This document shows, piece after piece, positions 1 to 8,756 of a stretch of 64,000 nucleotides of DNA. How positions within the stretch are numbered: the first letter of the stretch is position 1; every line of letters begins with the position of its first letter. The stretch comes from Nitrosomonas sp. GTDB taxonomy: Bacteria; Pseudomonadota; Gammaproteobacteria; Burkholderiales; Nitrosomonadaceae. The notes beneath the pieces were generated by a model, which was given only the letters and a program-made list of their open reading frames with translations, did no database searches and was not told the DNA's origin. The translations under genes were made by a program, and so were the position numbers. The stretch covers positions 62,001 through 126,000 of the forward strand of contig JAIETK010000003.1 of the NCBI GenBank assembly GCA_019745325.1, written 5' to 3'.

Positions 1-1
1 C

Positions 2-2230
2 TTATTGTTCTGGAATCAAGGCTTTATATTACAAAACTCGATCCGGCTGTTTAATCAGGACCGCCAATTCATTGGCCGCATTACCACGGAAGAGCAATTG
101 CCGGATCTCACACGGATCTTTACGGAAGCGCCTCTGATAGGCGAAACCGGCGATTTTTTACTGTGCGCGCCGGTGACAGGCAATAATCTCGAGATGGATT
201 GTTTTTCACGCGCTTTTGACGGCAATCAATTTAAGCGGATACAACGCATTATCAATAACAAACCGTTACCGATCCATTTTGCATTGAACGGTGAAACAGG
301 CACGAAATTTATCAAGGATTACCGGCAAGTCGATGTCGTCGCGGCGCATTCACCTGTCGCCTACGGACTCGGCGCTGTTCTGAAAATCGATAAAGATGAG
401 CTCAATAGCTATCTCACGCATCAAGTTAAAATCATCGTCACCTTTCTGGTTTTGATTTTATTGTTTGGAATCGCAGTCATTCACTGGTTGACTTTGCCTT
501 TCATTCAGCGATCGATTAAACAAAAAGAGTCTTATCTGAACGAGCGGCTAAAGGAAAATGTTTGCCTGCAGAAAATCAGAAATTGTTTGACACAAGATCA
601 AAGCATCGAAGAGACCTGCAAAAATATTTTAGGTTTCTTGTTGTCAGCTTTTGAAAACCAGGATACGGCGGTCGCCAAAATCAGCCTCGAGAACAAGCAG
701 ATGACCACTCCGGGATACCAGGATCATTTGCCCGATTATATTGAAGCCGCCGTGATCGCGAACGGCCAGCAGTGCGGATCGCTGCAAGTGGCCTTCATGC
801 ACGATGCGCCGCATGGATTGGTTTATCAGCAAAACCTGATCGGGACCATCGCTCATGACCTAGGCAGATGGTATGAACGCAAAGAAGCCGAGAAGCGCAT
901 CATCGAAATGGCAACGCACGATGCATTAACCGGCTTGCCGAACCGTCACTTGTTACAGGATCGGGTTGAGCAGGCCCTGGCTCATGATTCACGACGGCAA
1001 CGGCAAATGGCAGTACTTTTTATCGATCTGGATCATTTCAAAACAATTAACGATTCACTCGGGCACGATATCGGCGATTTATTGCTGAAAGCAGTCGCCA
1101 ATCGCTTGAAATTTTGTGTCCGTAACGAAGATACCGTAGCGCGCCAAGGCGGTGATGAATTTATTGTCGTGCTCAATTCCATCGCCGAATCGCTCGATGC
1201 CGCAAAGGTTGCACAAAAAATTCTGGATTCTTTGTTGCAGCCTTTTTATATCCATGGCAACGAACTTCACATCGGCGGCAGCATCGGCATTGCGGTATTT
1301 CCCAATGATGGCGGAACCGCCGAAATGTTGCTGAGAAACAGTGATGTCGCCATGTATCATGCCAAGGAGAACGGCCGGAACAATTACCAATTCTTCACCG
1401 ATGAGCTAAACAAATCCGCGTATGAAAGACACACTTTAAGCCTGGATCTGCGTTACGCGATGGAACGGAACGAGCTGATACTGCATTACCAGCCCGTCAT
1501 GGATATGCCTAATTACCACCTGTATGGACTCGAAGCTTTGCTGCGTTGGCGGCATCCGGTGCATCAGCTGGTATCGCCGGATAAATTTATCAATCTGGCG
1601 GAAGAAACAGGATTGATTATTCCCATCGGCGAATGGGTCTTGAAAACTGTCTGTTTACAGATCAAGGCATGGCAAAACCAAGGCCTATACGTACCGCGCA
1701 TTGCAATTAACTTATCTGCCCGGCAATTCCGCGATAAGGATTTAATTACCAATATCTCACGAATCCTAAATGAAACCGGGGTCGATGCGAAATATATCAC
1801 GCTGGAAATCACCGAGAGCATGCTGATCGACAATATTGCGAAAGTCGTGGAAACGCTCAATCGTCTGCACGCAATGGGTCTGCATATTTCCATTGACGAT
1901 TTCGGAACCGGTTATTCAAGTCTCAGTTATCTAAAACAATTCCCCATTCATACACTTAAGATTGATCGTTCATTTGTTCGCGATATTGTTACCGATAAAA
2001 ATGATCGGACCATTGTTGCTGCGATTATTGCAATGGCCCATAGCCTGGAATTGGAAGTAGTCGCGGAAGGAATCGAAATAGAAGAGCAGTTAGCCTTCCT
2101 GACCGAACAGAAATGCAATCATTATCAAGGCTATTATTTCAGCAAACCGGTTCCGGCACCGGAGATCGAAAGCATGCTTAAACCGGTTCTGCATAAACCC
2201 AAGATTCGCGTCATTCATTCAGTCAGGTAA
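2..2230 (+). CDS. membrane GGDEF-EAL cyclic-di-GMP protein, 5'-truncated by the window edge
   Basis: The reading frame is open at the left edge, so the N-terminus lies outside the window; the first in-window start-like codon (TTG at 5) is unlikely to be the real start. Visible order (numbered from position 5): an extracytoplasmic sensor-like segment (1-140), one membrane helix (about 141-163), a linker of about 130 residues with no sensor fold I can name, GGDEF domain (GGDEF at 382-386, preceded five residues upstream by an RxxD inhibitory-site motif, RNED), then EAL domain (EALLRW at 510-515, later DDFGTGYSSL and VAEGIE). Both catalytic motifs look intact, so synthesis and hydrolysis of c-di-GMP are both possible; the intact EAL residues suggest phosphodiesterase activity. 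The ligand of the sensor part cannot be told from sequence. Confidence 0.93.
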   Translation, partial: LLFWNQGFILQNSIRLFNQDRQFIGRITTEEQLPDLTRIFTEAPLIGETGDFLLCAPVTGNNLEMDCFSRAFDGNQFKRIQRIINNKPLPIHFALNGETGTKFIKDYRQVDVVAAHSPVAYGLGAVLKIDKDELNSYLTHQVKIIVTFLVLILLFGIAVIHWLTLPFIQRSIKQKESYLNERLKENVCLQKIRNCLTQDQSIEETCKNILGFLLSAFENQDTAVAKISLENKQMTTPGYQDHLPDYIEAAVIANGQQCGSLQVAFMHDAPHGLVYQQNLIGTIAHDLGRWYERKEAEKRIIEMATHDALTGLPNRHLLQDRVEQALAHDSRRQRQMAVLFIDLDHFKTINDSLGHDIGDLLLKAVANRLKFCVRNEDTVARQGGDEFIVVLNSIAESLDAAKVAQKILDSLLQPFYIHGNELHIGGSIGIAVFPNDGGTAEMLLRNSDVAMYHAKENGRNNYQFFTDELNKSAYERHTLSLDLRYAMERNELILHYQPVMDMPNYHLYGLEALLRWRHPVHQLVSPDKFINLAEETGLIIPIGEWVLKTVCLQIKAWQNQGLYVPRIAINLSARQFRDKDLITNISRILNETGVDAKYITLEITESMLIDNIAKVVETLNRLHAMGLHISIDDFGTGYSSLSYLKQFPIHTLKIDRSFVRDIVTDKNDRTIVAAIIAMAHSLELEVVAEGIEIEEQLAFLTEQKCNHYQGYYFSKPVPAPEIESMLKPVLHKPKIRVIHSVR

Positions 2231-2237
2231 TATTCCA

Positions 2238-2262
2238 CTTGAAATTTCACAGCTTTCCCCCA
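2238..2262 (+). promoter_or_regulatory. RpoH (sigma-32) type heat-shock promoter of clpB
   Basis: CTTGAA at 2238-2243, a 13-nt spacer, and CCCCCA at 2257-2262 match the sigma-32 consensus (CTTGAA, 13-15 nt, CCCCAT-T) and lie about 35 nt before the clpB start codon. clpB is a classic sigma-32 target, so context and sequence agree. A 6-bp inverted repeat (CGTAGG at 2263-2268, CCTACG at 2278-2283) follows at once in the short 5' leader. Confidence 0.75.
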
Positions 2263-2296
2263 CGTAGGGATCAATTACCTACGATGGGAGAATTTC

Positions 2297-4882
2297 ATGC
2301 GTTTTGACAAACTCACTACTAAATTCCAACAAGCATTCGCTGATGCGCAGAGCATTGCAATCGGCCAGGATAATCCGGCTATAGAACCGCAACATCTGCT
2401 GCTGGCGCTATTGCAGCAAGAAGATGGCAGCACTTTGTCGCTATTGCAGCGCTCCGGCGTCAACACTGCGCCTTTGCTTGAAAACATCAAGCAAAGCATT
2501 CAGCGTTTGCCAAAAGTGGAAAACCCGGGGGGTGAAATCGCCATTTCCCGCACGTTGAATAATCTGCTCAATCTGGCTGATAAGGAAGCACAAAAACGTA
2601 ACGATCAATTTATCGCATCCGAAATGTTTTTGCTGGCGGTGTTACAAGATAAAGGCGACATCGGAACGCTGCTGAAACAGCACGGCGCCAGTTCATCCGC
2701 TTTGGAAAAGGCGATTAACGCGGTACGCGGCGGAGAACAAGTCAGCAGCGCGGAAGCTGAAAGCAGCCGCGAAGCGCTGAAAAAATATACCCTGGATCTG
2801 ACCGACCGGGCACGCCAAGGTAAGCTGGATCCGGTCATCGGCCGCGATGACGAGATTCGCCGCGCGATTCAAGTACTACAGCGCCGCACCAAAAATAACC
2901 CGGTTTTGATCGGCGAACCGGGCGTCGGTAAAACCGCCATTGTCGAGGGACTGGCGCAGCGCATTATTAACGGTGAAGTTCCTGAAAGCCTGAAAGACAA
3001 GCGTGTTCTGGTACTCGATATGGCAGCGCTGTTAGCCGGCGCCAAGTACCGCGGGGAATTCGAAGAGCGACTCAAAACCGTGCTGAAGGAACTTGCGCAA
3101 GACGAAGGAAAAACCATTGTGTTCATCGATGAGCTGCATACCATGGTGGGTGCCGGTAAAGCCGAAGGCGCGATGGATGCCGGCAATATGCTGAAACCGG
3201 CGCTGGCTCGCGGCGAATTGCATTGTATCGGCGCTACGACACTGGATGAGTATCGCAAGTATATTGAAAAAGACGCTGCGCTGGAGCGGCGATTCCAGAA
3301 AGTATTGGTCGAAGAACCGACCGTGGAAGCCACCGTTGCAATACTCCGCGGCTTACAGGAAAAATACGAGCTGCACCATCGTGTGGAAATCACCGATCCG
3401 GCTATCGTCGCGGCGGCGGAGCTTTCGGATCGCTACATTACCGATCGTTTCTTGCCGGACAAAGCCATTGATCTGATCGACGAAGCTGCGGCGCGTATCA
3501 AAATGGAAATCGATTCCAAGCCTGAGGTAATGGATAAGCTTGATCGCCGCCTGATCCAGCTCAAAATCGAGCGCGAAGCAGTGAAAAAGGAAAAAGACGA
3601 GGCTTCGCAAAAACGCCTGGCGTTGATCGAAGACGAGATTCAGAAGCTGGAGCGTGAATATGCCGATCTCGAAGAAGTATGGAAAATCGAGAAAGGCGCT
3701 GCGCAAGGTGCAGCCAGTATCAAGGAAGAAATCGACCGTGTGAAGGCGGAAGTGATGAAATTCCAGCGCGAAGGCAAACTAGAAAAAGTTGCCGAACTGC
3801 AGTACGGCAAGTTGCCGCAGCTCGAAGCCAAATTAAAGGAAGCCGCGCAATACGAAGCCGAAGGCGGACAAAACAAATTGCTGCGCACGCAAGTCGGCGC
3901 CGAGGAGATTGCCGAAGTTGTATCGCGAGCAACCGGCATCCCGGTATCCAAAATGATGCAAGGCGAACGGGAAAAGCTGTTGCTCATGGAACAAAAACTG
4001 CACGAGCGGGTGGTCGGTCAAGACGAAGCGGTCCGGTTAGTATCGGATGCGATCCGCCGGTCGCGCGCCGGTTTATCCGATCCTAACCGGCCTTACGGTT
4101 CATTCTTGTTTCTCGGCCCGACCGGTGTCGGAAAAACCGAGCTGTGCAAAGCACTCGCCGGGTTTCTGTTTGATTCCGAAGATCATTTGATCCGAGTCGA
4201 CATGTCCGAATTCATGGAGAAACATTCCGTCGCACGTCTGATCGGCGCACCGCCAGGATATGTCGGTTACGAAGAAGGCGGTTATTTGACCGAACTCGTC
4301 CGCAGAAAACCGTATGCGGTCATTTTGCTCGATGAAGTCGAGAAAGCCCATCCGGATGTATTTAACGTATTGCTGCAAGTGCTCGACGATGGCCGCATGA
4401 CCGATGGCCAAGGGCGCACGGTGGATTTCAAGAATACCGTAATCGTCATGACTTCGAATCTGGGATCTCAGATGATTCAGGAAATGGCTGGCAGCGAGTA
4501 TCAAACGGTTAAGAATGCGGTGATGGGCGAAGTTAAAACCTACTTCCGCCCGGAATTCATTAACCGGATCGATGAAGTGGTTGTGTTCCATTCGCTGGAT
4601 CAAAAGCATATCCAATCAATTGCCAGAATACAGTTACACGGTTTGGAAGCAAGATTGGCAAAACTGGAAATGAAGCTGGAGGTTAGCGACGCCGCGTTAT
4701 CGGCGATTTCACAAACCGGATTTGATCCGATCTTTGGTGCGCGTCCTCTCAAACGGGCGATTCAGGCGCAAATCGAGAATCCGCTTGCTAAAGAGATTCT
4801 GGAAGGTAATTTTGTTGCAAAAGACACGATCTGCGTTGATCTAATAAATGATGTCTTCAGTTTTATCAAAAAGACACAATAG
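2297..4882 (+). CDS. clpB: ATP-dependent disaggregase ClpB (Hsp104 family)
   Basis: Cytoplasmic AAA+ chaperone that, with DnaK/DnaJ/GrpE, pulls proteins out of aggregates after heat shock. The 861 residues match the family length. Order: N-terminal Clp repeat domain (1-145), AAA1 with Walker A GEPGVGKT at 206-213 and FIDELHTM, a charged coiled-coil M-domain (about 410-525) specific to ClpB/Hsp104, and AAA2 with Walker A GPTGVGKT at 607-614. There is no IGF/L ClpP-docking loop expected in ClpB and none was seen. GGGAG lies six bases before the ATG. It is monocistronic, with its own heat-shock promoter and a hairpin downstream. Confidence 0.97.
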   Translation: MRFDKLTTKFQQAFADAQSIAIGQDNPAIEPQHLLLALLQQEDGSTLSLLQRSGVNTAPLLENIKQSIQRLPKVENPGGEIAISRTLNNLLNLADKEAQKRNDQFIASEMFLLAVLQDKGDIGTLLKQHGASSSALEKAINAVRGGEQVSSAEAESSREALKKYTLDLTDRARQGKLDPVIGRDDEIRRAIQVLQRRTKNNPVLIGEPGVGKTAIVEGLAQRIINGEVPESLKDKRVLVLDMAALLAGAKYRGEFEERLKTVLKELAQDEGKTIVFIDELHTMVGAGKAEGAMDAGNMLKPALARGELHCIGATTLDEYRKYIEKDAALERRFQKVLVEEPTVEATVAILRGLQEKYELHHRVEITDPAIVAAAELSDRYITDRFLPDKAIDLIDEAAARIKMEIDSKPEVMDKLDRRLIQLKIEREAVKKEKDEASQKRLALIEDEIQKLEREYADLEEVWKIEKGAAQGAASIKEEIDRVKAEVMKFQREGKLEKVAELQYGKLPQLEAKLKEAAQYEAEGGQNKLLRTQVGAEEIAEVVSRATGIPVSKMMQGEREKLLLMEQKLHERVVGQDEAVRLVSDAIRRSRAGLSDPNRPYGSFLFLGPTGVGKTELCKALAGFLFDSEDHLIRVDMSEFMEKHSVARLIGAPPGYVGYEEGGYLTELVRRKPYAVILLDEVEKAHPDVFNVLLQVLDDGRMTDGQGRTVDFKNTVIVMTSNLGSQMIQEMAGSEYQTVKNAVMGEVKTYFRPEFINRIDEVVVFHSLDQKHIQSIARIQLHGLEARLAKLEMKLEVSDAALSAISQTGFDPIFGARPLKRAIQAQIENPLAKEILEGNFVAKDTICVDLINDVFSFIKKTQ

Positions 4883-4929
4883 ATCATTATTTTCAATGAC
4901 TTGAATAATAATTCAAATGGTAACTACAT

Positions 4930-4956
4930 CACAGGCAAGCCATCGGCTTGCTTGTG
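4930..4956 (+). terminator. hairpin after clpB, probable terminator
   Basis: A 12-bp stem (4930-4941 pairing with 4945-4956, one G-T pair) with a 3-nt loop lies 48 nt after the clpB stop. The downstream T tract is short and broken, so it may act as a transcript 3'-end stabiliser instead. Confidence 0.5.
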
Positions 4957-5025
4957 TATTTCGTGAGACTGCTTAATTAATACCAGATTCGGGTAAAATA
5001 TATTTTTTTGACCGGGAAGTTCGTC

Positions 5026-5913
5026 ATGTTTAAAGGTAGCTTGGTTGCTATCGTCACTCCCATGGATGAAGAAGGTGGATTGGACCTGGGTCGTTTCCGC
5101 TCCCTTCTCGATTTCCACATTGAGCAGGGTACCGATGGCGTAGTTGTGGTTGGCACCACAGGTGAGTCACCCACTGTCGATTTTGAAGAACATCACTTGT
5201 TGATGCAGATTGCAGTTGACCATGTTGCCGGGCGCATACCGGTGATCGCGGGTACCGGCGCAAACTCAACCCGAGAAGCCATCGACTTATCGATTCACGC
5301 TAAGGACGCAGGTGTCGATGCTTGCCTTTCGGTTGCGCCTTATTACAACAAACCCACCCAGGAAGGACTCTACCAACATTTTAAGGCAATCGCTGAGGCC
5401 GTTGATATCCCGCAAATTTTATACAACGTACCCGGCCGGACAGTCGCCGACATTCATAATGAAACGGCATTACGTTTGGCTCAAATTCCGAATATTATCG
5501 GTATCAAAGATGCAACCGGCGACATCGGCCGGGGCACCGAACTACTGCAACGCGCTCCACCGAATTTTGCGGTATACAGTGGCGATGATGCCAGCGGTCT
5601 GGCATTGCTGCTGTTGGGTGCGACCGGTGTCATTTCAGTAACAGCCAACGTTGCACCTCGCATGATGCATGAAATGTGCATTGCGGCATTCTCCGGCGAC
5701 CTCAATACCGCACGCGAAATAAATAGCAAACTGTTACGTCTGCATATCGACCTGTTTGTCGAAGCAAACCCTATCCCGGTTAAATGGGCTGTTGAGCAAA
5801 TGGGATTAATTGACCATGGAATCCGTTTGCCTCTGACGCCTTTATCCGAAAAATACCATCAACTTGTCCGTCAAGCGATGAAATCGGCCAGCATTCAGGA
5901 AATGAAGGGATAA
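5026..5913 (+). CDS. dapA: 4-hydroxy-tetrahydrodipicolinate synthase
   Basis: Condenses pyruvate with aspartate semialdehyde, the first committed step of lysine and meso-diaminopimelate synthesis (peptidoglycan). The 295-residue TIM-barrel protein has the Schiff-base lysine at K161 (GIKDATG), the proton-relay tyrosines Y106/Y107 (YYNKPTQEG) and Y133 (YNVPGR), all at the E. coli numbering, and the GTTGE phosphate-loop motif near residue 45. I chose ATG 5026 because GGGAAG lies seven bases upstream and the protein then begins [13 protein letters not shown] like its homologues; an in-frame TTG at 5008 would add six unlikely residues. bamC follows one base after the stop, the dapA-bamC pairing also seen in E. 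coli. Confidence 0.97.
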   Translation: MFKGSLVAIVTPMDEEGGLDLGRFRSLLDFHIEQGTDGVVVVGTTGESPTVDFEEHHLLMQIAVDHVAGRIPVIAGTGANSTREAIDLSIHAKDAGVDACLSVAPYYNKPTQEGLYQHFKAIAEAVDIPQILYNVPGRTVADIHNETALRLAQIPNIIGIKDATGDIGRGTELLQRAPPNFAVYSGDDASGLALLLLGATGVISVTANVAPRMMHEMCIAAFSGDLNTAREINSKLLRLHIDLFVEANPIPVKWAVEQMGLIDHGIRLPLTPLSEKYHQLVRQAMKSASIQEMKG

Positions 5914-5914
5914 G

Positions 5915-7069
5915 ATGTCAAAAATGAATTGGCGCAAGGTAATCGTAACCGCATCAGTATTGCCGCTTTCACTAGTCCAAACAGGTTGCAAAACGATTGA
6001 TCTGTTCCCGGACACGAAAACGATTGATTATAAATCGGCAGGGCGATTGCCTGCGCTGGATATCCCGCCGGATCTGGTGCAACCGGCCATTGACGAACGC
6101 TATTCAATCCCGGAGCTTAGTTCATCGGGTAGCGCTACTTTCTCTTCTTACAATAACGAACGTGGCGGGCAACAGACAACCGGCATGTCCACGCTACTGC
6201 CGTCATCAATACAAAATGTGCATATCGAACGATCCGGAACGCAACGCTGGCTGGTAATACCGCAATCTCCCGATCTGGTGTGGCCGGTTGTAAAGGAATT
6301 CTGGCAGGAATTGGGTTTCTTGATCAAAATTGAAATTCCGGAAGCCGGAATTATGGAAACCGATTGGGCTGAAAATCGCGCCAAGATCCCTCAGGATTTT
6401 ATTCGCACTTTTATTTCTACCTTCTTGGACAGCATCTATTCAACCGCTGAACGAGACAAATTCCGCACCCGTCTGGAACGTAATGAAACGGGCAACACTG
6501 AAATTTATATCAGTCACCGCGGCATGACTGAAGTATTGGAAGGCAATCTCAACCGGTCAGTCTGGCAACCCCGCCCCGCCGATCCCGATCTGGAAGCGGA
6601 AATGCTATCACGCCTGATGATGCGCTTTGGCGTGGAAGAACAAAAAGCAAAAATGGAATTATTGACGGGAAGAAGCAGCACCTATGAACGCGCTTTTATC
6701 GACAAGGAAGAAACTTCGTTGCTTGTCTATGAAGCATTCGACAGATCGTGGCGGCGTGTTGGTCTCGCGTTAGATCGCATCGGTTTCACGGTTGAAGATC
6801 GCAACCGCGAAGAAGGCATCTATTATGTACGTTTTGTTGATCTCAACAAAGACAGCAAGAAAAAAGGCGATGATGAAGGAATTCTTTCGAATATTATGTT
6901 CTGGAGAAGCGGTGATAAAGATGACTCAAAAGCAGCGAAATATCGCATCCATGTGCATAATGCAGGAACAAATTCAAGCAACATCACATTGTCGAATGAC
7001 GACGGATCGGCAGTGAATTCCGTCATGGCCAGCCGGATATTGAAGTTATTGCACGAACAGCTAAAGTAA
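5915..7069 (+). CDS. bamC: outer-membrane assembly lipoprotein BamC
   Basis: Accessory lipoprotein of the BAM complex that folds beta-barrel proteins into the outer membrane; the main subunit BamA is also in this window (23.4 kb). The 384-residue protein starts with a short signal peptide, a cysteine at about residue 25, then the unstructured N-terminal segment conserved in BamC (DYKSAGRLPALDIPPDL), followed by two helix-grip domains. The lipobox is atypical: Q rather than L at -3 (VQTGC). The start is one base after the dapA stop, so the two are probably co-transcribed, with a strong terminator 100 nt further on. A later ATG at 5924 is possible. Confidence 0.9.
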   Translation: MSKMNWRKVIVTASVLPLSLVQTGCKTIDLFPDTKTIDYKSAGRLPALDIPPDLVQPAIDERYSIPELSSSGSATFSSYNNERGGQQTTGMSTLLPSSIQNVHIERSGTQRWLVIPQSPDLVWPVVKEFWQELGFLIKIEIPEAGIMETDWAENRAKIPQDFIRTFISTFLDSIYSTAERDKFRTRLERNETGNTEIYISHRGMTEVLEGNLNRSVWQPRPADPDLEAEMLSRLMMRFGVEEQKAKMELLTGRSSTYERAFIDKEETSLLVYEAFDRSWRRVGLALDRIGFTVEDRNREEGIYYVRFVDLNKDSKKKGDDEGILSNIMFWRSGDKDDSKAAKYRIHVHNAGTNSSNITLSNDDGSAVNSVMASRILKLLHEQLK

Positions 7070-7167
7070 ACAGATGCATACGCTATTAACTTCATTCACA
7101 TTCATTCAGTAAATCAATTTCATTTCAATCTTTCTAACAACCTATCGAGATCAATGAGAAGAGAAAC

Positions 7168-7197
7168 AAAAAAACCGCCTCGCGGGCGGTTTTTTTG
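7168..7197. terminator. rho-independent terminator, usable from both strands
   Basis: A run of A residues, ACCGCC, a 5-nt loop TCGCG, GGCGGT and seven T residues form a compact GC-rich stem flanked by A and T tracts. It can end dapA-bamC on the plus strand and the small lipoprotein gene (7222-7443) on the minus strand. Confidence 0.88.
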
Positions 7198-7221
7198 TGA
7201 TAGGTGCTTATTAACTATCGA

Positions 7222-7443
7222 TTAGTGGCCTGGCTTGCTTGTTCCACCATAAGGACGCGCATCCGCTCCCTCTTTCAAACAGTTGCCATTTGCATCGATT
7301 CCATGTGGACAATCAGGATCTTCCCCACGGAGGGCTCTTTCATAATTTTCTCTTTCGGTTTCAGGTAATGCTTGATTTTTTGCACCACCACAAGCAGATA
7401 AGGTCAAGGCAAACAATGCAGCAGCCAGAAGTGAATATTTCAT
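7222..7443 (-). CDS. small lipoprotein, function unknown
   Basis: A 73-residue product with a clear lipoprotein signal: hydrophobic stretch SLLAAALFALT and lipobox LSAC with the lipidated cysteine at 18, then a short charged mature part containing CPHGIDANGNC, where two cysteines could form a disulfide. AAGGA precedes the ATG at a normal distance. The shared terminator at 7168-7197 lies just beyond the stop. I do not recognise a named family; a protein of this size has no visible catalytic domain. Confidence 0.8.
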   Translation of the reverse strand: MKYSLLAAALFALTLSACGGAKNQALPETERENYERALRGEDPDCPHGIDANGNCLKEGADARPYGGTSKPGH

Positions 7444-7824
7444 TGTGAATTTTCCTTATAAAAGTTCTTAAAAGTTCTGCAGTATATAACGAATTTAAAC
7501 AATCATTCAAGCATATTCATATGCTTATGAAAAGTTACTCGGTAGATATCTGCTCTTAAGGATTACATCGCTTAGATAAGTAATATCTATTTAAATGACT
7601 TCCTTTTTTCCGCGAGTCCATTCTTAACAGTCTGTACCTTAGGTTAGAAATGGAATTTCAAGATCTTGATTGACATTAAATGTAATTAAATACTTTCCAA
7701 TCTATCAATCAATTTGCCACAACCTCTCCAGAAAGAGAATTTGTGACCTCGGGAAACACTATTCACAGAACCCAACCACTCGCCATTAATGACTTGCGCG
7801 GCTTATCGATTCTGTTCATCCTGT
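7444..7824. other. gene-free stretch between two small lipoprotein genes
   Basis: AT-rich DNA holding the upstream region of the 73-aa lipoprotein. I see no convincing coding frame, RNA gene or repeat; a plus-strand frame beginning at 7743 is the shadow of the small gene at 7825-7974. Confidence 0.5.
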
Positions 7825-7974
7825 TTATTTCAATTCTTCAGGCTCAGAATCTCTTGGTGCATAAGCTGATGGAGGCGGTTTATCCATTGGATAACCATCC
7901 AAACTTTTTTTGCCCTCACATGCACTTAAAGTCAAAATCGCGAAAGCAATCGCTACAAGTGAAAATCTCAACAT
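7825..7974 (-). CDS. very small (49 aa) lipoprotein
   Basis: Reading the minus strand from ATG at 7974 gives MLRFSLVAIAFAILTLSACE, a textbook lipoprotein signal with lipobox LSAC (Cys19), then 30 residues rich in proline and charge ending PRDSEPEELK and TAA at 7825. AGGAG lies six bases before the ATG. The signal resembles that of the 73-aa lipoprotein downstream on the same strand (LSAC in both), and the mature parts are both short and soluble-looking. It falls below common gene-calling length cut-offs. Function unknown; an entericidin-like or lysis-type role is only a size-based guess. Confidence 0.7.
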   Translation of the reverse strand: MLRFSLVAIAFAILTLSACEGKKSLDGYPMDKPPPSAYAPRDSEPEELK

Positions 7975-8134
7975 CTAATCTCCTATATTCATCATTTGAT
8001 TTGCGTTAATAGCATAATCCAACTTTTCGGATTATACAAATTTAGCACTTCTACTTTCATGTGCCATGCACAGGGCTTCCATAAAATACTATAAAGATCA
8101 GATTGAAGTGGCCTCTTCGAAAGTGAGAGGCAAG

Positions 8135-8405
8135 ATGAAGCAAACGCTCTACAGTGACGAGCAAATTGTTAGGATTCTTCACGAGACGGACACCGAGACC
8201 GTAATTGAGGTGGCCAAGTGCGATAGTGTGAATGAAGCGACCATATATATTGAAACATCCAGAGTTGATCATCGCTATCGATCACCCCACCCCATGATCC
8301 ACTCAAAGTGATGATGCAGAAGCAAACAAACGGCTTGGATGCATCAAGATCTTGGATAAAAACTGCGCTGATTATCGTATCCTGAGTGTTTCTTCATTGC
8401 TTTAA
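8135..8405 (+). pseudogene. decayed IS3-family orfA (helix-turn-helix transposase subunit)
   Basis: From ATG 8135 the translation MKQTLYSDEQIVRIL resembles the N-terminus of IS3-type OrfA (HTH_Tnp_1), and VAKCDSVNEATIYI matches its second half (normally EVCRKHGISEATFY). After 8250 the frame degenerates and stops at 8309; a second frame (from 8319, EANKRLGCIKILDKN, stop at 8403) resembles the OrfA leucine-zipper part (ENxRLKRL). At least one frameshift separates them and no orfB or inverted repeats remain, so it is an inert remnant. Confidence 0.6.
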
Positions 8406-8489
8406 GAGAATCCTGCCCCAATCGCACAAGCATGTTGTCACTCAAAGATATAAACCTAATATTCTAATAAAATCAAGGGAATTCAGACC

Positions 8490-8756
8490 TCATACAGAAA
8501 AAGGGAATCGGGCAATTCGAACAACACTCCATTCGCCGGAATTGAGCTGAAAAATGCCGAACAAGTATTCGCCTTCCACAGAATCACCAGCTGTCATCAT
8601 AATCAACACCGCCCCGTTTCCTTCGACAATAGTTTGCAGCAAGAAACGCACATTTAGCTTCCGCAATTTCTTGCTGCATTCAGACACAAGGAATGAGCGC
8701 TTTAAGCACTCACTACCTATGTTAAGCCTTTTTTCCTCTCCAAGTTGATGCGCCAA
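8490..8756 (-). CDS. doubtful hypothetical ORF
   Basis: An 88-codon frame whose first 11 codons overlap the end of the PEP-CTERM gene in another frame. Its C-terminal half (GDSVEGEYLFGIFQLNSGEW) looks protein-like, but there is no recognised domain, the start is uncertain and no clear ribosome-binding site is visible. It could be a real short protein, a remnant, or chance. Confidence 0.25.
   Translation of the reverse strand: MAHQLGEEKRLNIGSECLKRSFLVSECSKKLRKLNVRFLLQTIVEGNGAVLIMMTAGDSVEGEYLFGIFQLNSGEWSVVRIARFPFSV

Noticed and set aside
3679..4086. 135-codon plus-strand frame inside clpB
   Set aside because: Shadow of clpB in another frame, arginine-rich and without a start signal.
7743..8009. 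Plus-strand 88-codon frame opposite the 49-aa lipoprotein
   Set aside because: No ribosome-binding site or family resemblance; the minus strand carries a convincing lipoprotein gene in the same place.
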